DNA of 64,000 nucleotides, taken from NCBI RefSeq assembly GCF_007993045.1, contig NZ_VOOR01000025.1:1-64000 (forward strand), written 5' to 3'. The position numbers and the translations under genes were made by a program. Below, piece by piece: positions 61,599-64,000 of this stretch (its first letter is position 1; each line of letters starts with the position of its first letter). A model generated the notes under the pieces. It ran no database searches. It saw only the letters and a program-made list of their open reading frames with translations, and was not told the origin of the DNA. The DNA is from Phaeodactylibacter luteus (GTDB taxonomy: Bacteria; Bacteroidota; Bacteroidia; Chitinophagales; Saprospiraceae).

Positions 61599-61638
61599 AA
61601 CAGATGGCAGGCGCTTAGGAAGCACCTGCCATCTGTTT
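61599..61638 (+). terminator. Intrinsic terminator after peroxidase copy 2
   Basis: The same 18-bp stem as after copy 1 (AACAGATGGCAGGCGCTT, 61599-61616; AAGCACCTGCCATCTGTT, 61620-61637) with one mismatch and a different loop (AGG), followed by TT. Confidence 0.8.
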
Positions 61639-61677
61639 AAACCGCTTTAAGCAAGTTGAGGGTTGCGGATAAACCCT

Positions 61678-63666
61678 CTAAAGTTTGCGAATGACAAACC
61701 TAACGCCCGTGTCATACTGCGCGTCTACGTTGATACTGTACCCATATTGTTCGAGGTTGGCCTTCAGCAGGTTCAGCCCACTATGCCGGTCGTCTCTTTC
61801 CCTGAAGAGCTGTTCATGCTGAGCCGGCGTAAGCGCAGGGCCGTTGTTTTCCCAAACTATTTCTGCATCTGAGCTGCTTTTTCGAGCGTATACGGATAAG
61901 GAAGGCCGTTCGGAATCCGGAACGCCATGTTTCAGGGTATTGGTCATCAGGTTGTGAAAGAGCTGCCGTATGATAAAATCAGGCAAGTCTAGACTGGGAA
62001 GGGGAAGTGACTTTGTGCGGAATGATTTTTTCCCCAGTGCTTCATTGAACATCAGGAGTGTTTCTTCTAACGCCGGGTTGGGGTCTGTCGAACGGTGATC
62101 TACGTACTCAGAAATGAAAGGCATCTGCAATAGCCTTAAAGCATAGTCCTTGAGCGATTTCAAAGCATCACGGATCAGCATCATGGGCTTTTGGCTTGCA
62201 CCTGTATCCCCCATGCTGTAGAGTATCGTACTGCTTATGGCCAAGTCCAGGTTGCCAATTAAATCATGTGAAACACTGCGTACCATCCTTTCAATGCGGT
62301 TGTTCAGTACGGACAGCTTTTCGTTGAGCCGCTTGCGTTTTTTGTTCTCGTAGTAGAATACCACAGCTAGCGCAATTGCGAGCAGAAGTATCACAGCTAG
62401 AAGGTAGATGAGCTGTTGTTTTTTATTTAGCGCCAATGTGCTCAATGCTTGCTGTTCCTGCTGTTTGGCCTCCAATAGGCGGAGTTCGAAGCCGGCTTTG
62501 ATCCGTTCGGCTTCTCGGATGGCCTCGCTGTTCAGCAGGGAGTCGGCTGTAGTTTTGAACACCTCCAAGTATTTTACGGCCTGTTTATAATCGCCCATCT
62601 CTTTATACCCCAGGTAAAGGCATTCTGCTGCATCGCGCTTTTGCTCGAGCAAGCCGCTCGACTCGGACACCTCTAAGGCTTCTTTGCAGGCTTGGGTGGC
62701 TGCTGCCGGGGCATTTTTTTGTAGCAGCAGACGCCCTTCCCACTCCAACGCTTTACAGGTATTGAAAGCAGAGGCACTCACCTCTGCCGCAAGTTTTAAG
62801 TTGGGCAGTATAGCCTGTGCTGAGTCATACTTTTCTTCCGCTAACAGGGCCTCTACGAGGTTGGCGTAGTTATTCGCTATAATTTCGAGGTACCTAGCAT
62901 GAATTTGAAGGCTGTCTTTTTCGAGCTTAGTACTTAAAGGGTCGGTGATTAGGCTTTCAAGAGCCTGAATGATGACAGCTTTGGCTTGCGGCCATTTCTC
63001 CTGACGTTTCAGTAGCTCGCCTTTATTGCTCAGGAAATATAGCAATAGCGATCTGTGATCATTATGCTGCTCTATCAGCTGCATCCCTTCTTCTATTTTT
63101 GATTGTACTTCTTCAAACGCACCAAGCTCTAAGTACAATCCGGCAAGATTAGATTTATTCAAAATCCGAGTCCGTAAGTATCTAGGGTGTAAAGCTTGAA
63201 GACTTTGCTCGCTTTTCAGAGCGTAATGAATGGCTTGCTCGAAGTTTCCTAATTTGTGGAAATTAGCTGATAATGTATTGTATAAGGTGATATTTAATAT
63301 CTCGAAATCACGAGTGTTTGAGAGTGCTTCTTGTATGATCCTTATAGATTGGATTGAGGAGTCTTTAGACACCAGAGCATAGCTAAAAACGATAGCTGCT
63401 TTCAGTTTTTGTTGTTCTCCATCCGCGTTCAAAGATTTACTCAAGGTGTACGCTTGTCTTGATAAATGGAATATAGAATCAGGATGTAAGTTAGCTTGCC
63501 GCCTGGCTAGATACAAATAAAGAGCATCGATGCGCGACACTGTAGGTGCGTTTTTATCCTGCCAAACGTTAAACAGGCTATCAAGCTGCTGTGCGTTGAC
63601 AAAGGAGTTGGGCCAAGCGCACACAATTGCGCAAAGGATGAGGGACAAGCGTTTGATAAGGAGCAT
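61678..63666 (-). CDS. TPR-containing sensor histidine kinase (divergent catalytic domain)
   Basis: About 662 residues. A signal peptide is followed by a helical TPR-type periplasmic region (about 30-390: AIHYALKSEQSLQAL, AGLYLELGAFEEV, YKEMGDYKQAVKYLEVF), a coiled coil, one membrane helix (QLIYLLAVILLLAIALAVVF), a dimerisation helix with the likely phospho-acceptor His467 in RSVSHDLIGNLD, and an ATPase domain. The N box (FHNLMTNTLKHG) is good, but the G1 box reads VWENNGPAL with Asn for the key Asp, and G2 is GLNLLKANLEQYG. Kinase activity is therefore uncertain. It probably senses an envelope signal; the LytTR regulator is a candidate partner. Confidence 0.8.
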   Translation of the reverse strand: MLLIKRLSLILCAIVCAWPNSFVNAQQLDSLFNVWQDKNAPTVSRIDALYLYLARRQANLHPDSIFHLSRQAYTLSKSLNADGEQQKLKAAIVFSYALVSKDSSIQSIRIIQEALSNTRDFEILNITLYNTLSANFHKLGNFEQAIHYALKSEQSLQALHPRYLRTRILNKSNLAGLYLELGAFEEVQSKIEEGMQLIEQHNDHRSLLLYFLSNKGELLKRQEKWPQAKAVIIQALESLITDPLSTKLEKDSLQIHARYLEIIANNYANLVEALLAEEKYDSAQAILPNLKLAAEVSASAFNTCKALEWEGRLLLQKNAPAAATQACKEALEVSESSGLLEQKRDAAECLYLGYKEMGDYKQAVKYLEVFKTTADSLLNSEAIREAERIKAGFELRLLEAKQQEQQALSTLALNKKQQLIYLLAVILLLAIALAVVFYYENKKRKRLNEKLSVLNNRIERMVRSVSHDLIGNLDLAISSTILYSMGDTGASQKPMMLIRDALKSLKDYALRLLQMPFISEYVDHRSTDPNPALEETLLMFNEALGKKSFRTKSLPLPSLDLPDFIIRQLFHNLMTNTLKHGVPDSERPSLSVYARKSSSDAEIVWENNGPALTPAQHEQLFRERDDRHSGLNLLKANLEQYGYSINVDAQYDTGVRFVIRKL

Positions 63667-64000
63667 TGTATTTTATTTTGGACCTGTGCAGGCTTTGGAT
63701 TTTGCACAGACGGGTTTAGCTCGGCTGCTCATACCTGAGGACAATCAACAATTAATGTTGAAAAGCAATGCATGAAGCAGCTTTCTCATTTATGAAGTAG
63801 GCACTGGCAAAATTACTGCAAATTCATTTTCCTTGGCGTTTGAAAGCCAGAAAAATGAATCAAAGGCTACAGAAGAAGTAGGCTTTAATGCCAAATGACC
63901 GCATTTGGGGCCCCTCGTGCCGTCAGGCAAGGGGAGCCACATAGGGAAGCTTATCCTTCGTGCGCCCCTTTCAGTACGGCAGCCCAATTTCAGCTGTACA
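63667..64000. other. Right-hand edge, no secure gene
   Basis: Contains the kinase promoter region and a stretch with a GGGGCCCCT...AAGGGGAGCC inverted segment near 63907-63938. A 65-codon leftward frame (63790-63987) has no recognisable features and is not called. Confidence 0.4.

Noticed and set aside
63790-63987. A 65-codon leftward frame at the right edge
   Set aside because: No motif, atypical composition and overlap with the kinase upstream region.
1-64000. Search for tRNA, rRNA or CRISPR arrays
   Set aside because: No TpsiC-like GTTCRANYC arm in a cloverleaf context, no rRNA blocks and no regularly spaced short direct repeats were seen by eye; a covariance scan would be decisive.

Overview
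The window comes from a Bacteroidota chromosome, most likely of the Saprospiria/Lewinella/Phaeodactylibacter type. This placement is inferred from protein content: type IX secretion (T9SS) sorting domains of both the gliding-motility (type B) and 'FPNP' (type A) kinds, a GLPGLI-like protein next to a TonB-receptor-like barrel, a LytTR regulator, a TPR-linked kinase, a BatA-type membrane protein, and almost no Shine-Dalgarno signals. No rRNA, tRNA, CRISPR array, prophage or transposase gene was seen. Most of the window is GC-rich. Positions 1-1865 are clearly AT-rich and look imported, and the cytochrome peroxidase pair at 58-61.6 kb is also AT-richer than its surroundings.

Layout. 0-4.7 kb: end of a surface-glycan locus (sulfotransferase, WbqC-like protein, broken sulfotransferase, WecB epimerase, GT4 glycosyltransferase). 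4.8-11.7 kb: cyclophilin, an orphan T9SS tail, a giant lipoprotein alpha-2-macroglobulin with an intact thioester. 12.3-15.7 kb: GLPGLI-like protein translationally coupled to an outer-membrane barrel. 16-21.2 kb: PAS-AraC regulator and a degenerate SF1 helicase with a nuclease-like tail. 21.3-31.4 kb: GH3/beta-lactamase fusion lipoprotein, amidase, CcmB, BatA-like protein, rhomboid, RlmH, SWIM protein. 31.8-43.4 kb: ECF sigma/anti-sigma pair, two very large T9SS adhesin-like proteins, a C1 peptidase. 43.7-46.1 kb: ArfB-ChaN-SCO-cytochrome c run. 46.2-55.3 kb: cryptochrome-DASH, ZIP transporter, TyrRS, GH13-like enzyme, PhzF, a Cys/Met-type PLP enzyme and a class III sirtuin. 56-63.7 kb: LytTR regulator, two tandem T9SS-tagged di-haem peroxidases, and a TPR histidine kinase.

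The most striking non-coding content is a dense set of non-autonomous repeats. Family A (about 161 bp, CTAG-flanked, with nested stems that covary between copies), family B (75-160 bp, GAGCGTGTTGGGA ends) and family C (about 190 bp, nine copies, invariant stems with variable loops) occur in intergenic DNA. One A copy and one B copy lie inside C copies, so insertion order can be read directly. Two A copies and one B copy abut the TAG stop codon of the neighbouring gene. The other main points are CX3CH second haem motifs in both peroxidases, loss of catalytic residues in the GH3 domain and in the helicase, a TIGN signature in the tyrosyl-tRNA synthetase, and a possible unannotated minus-strand RNA near 55.4 kb.
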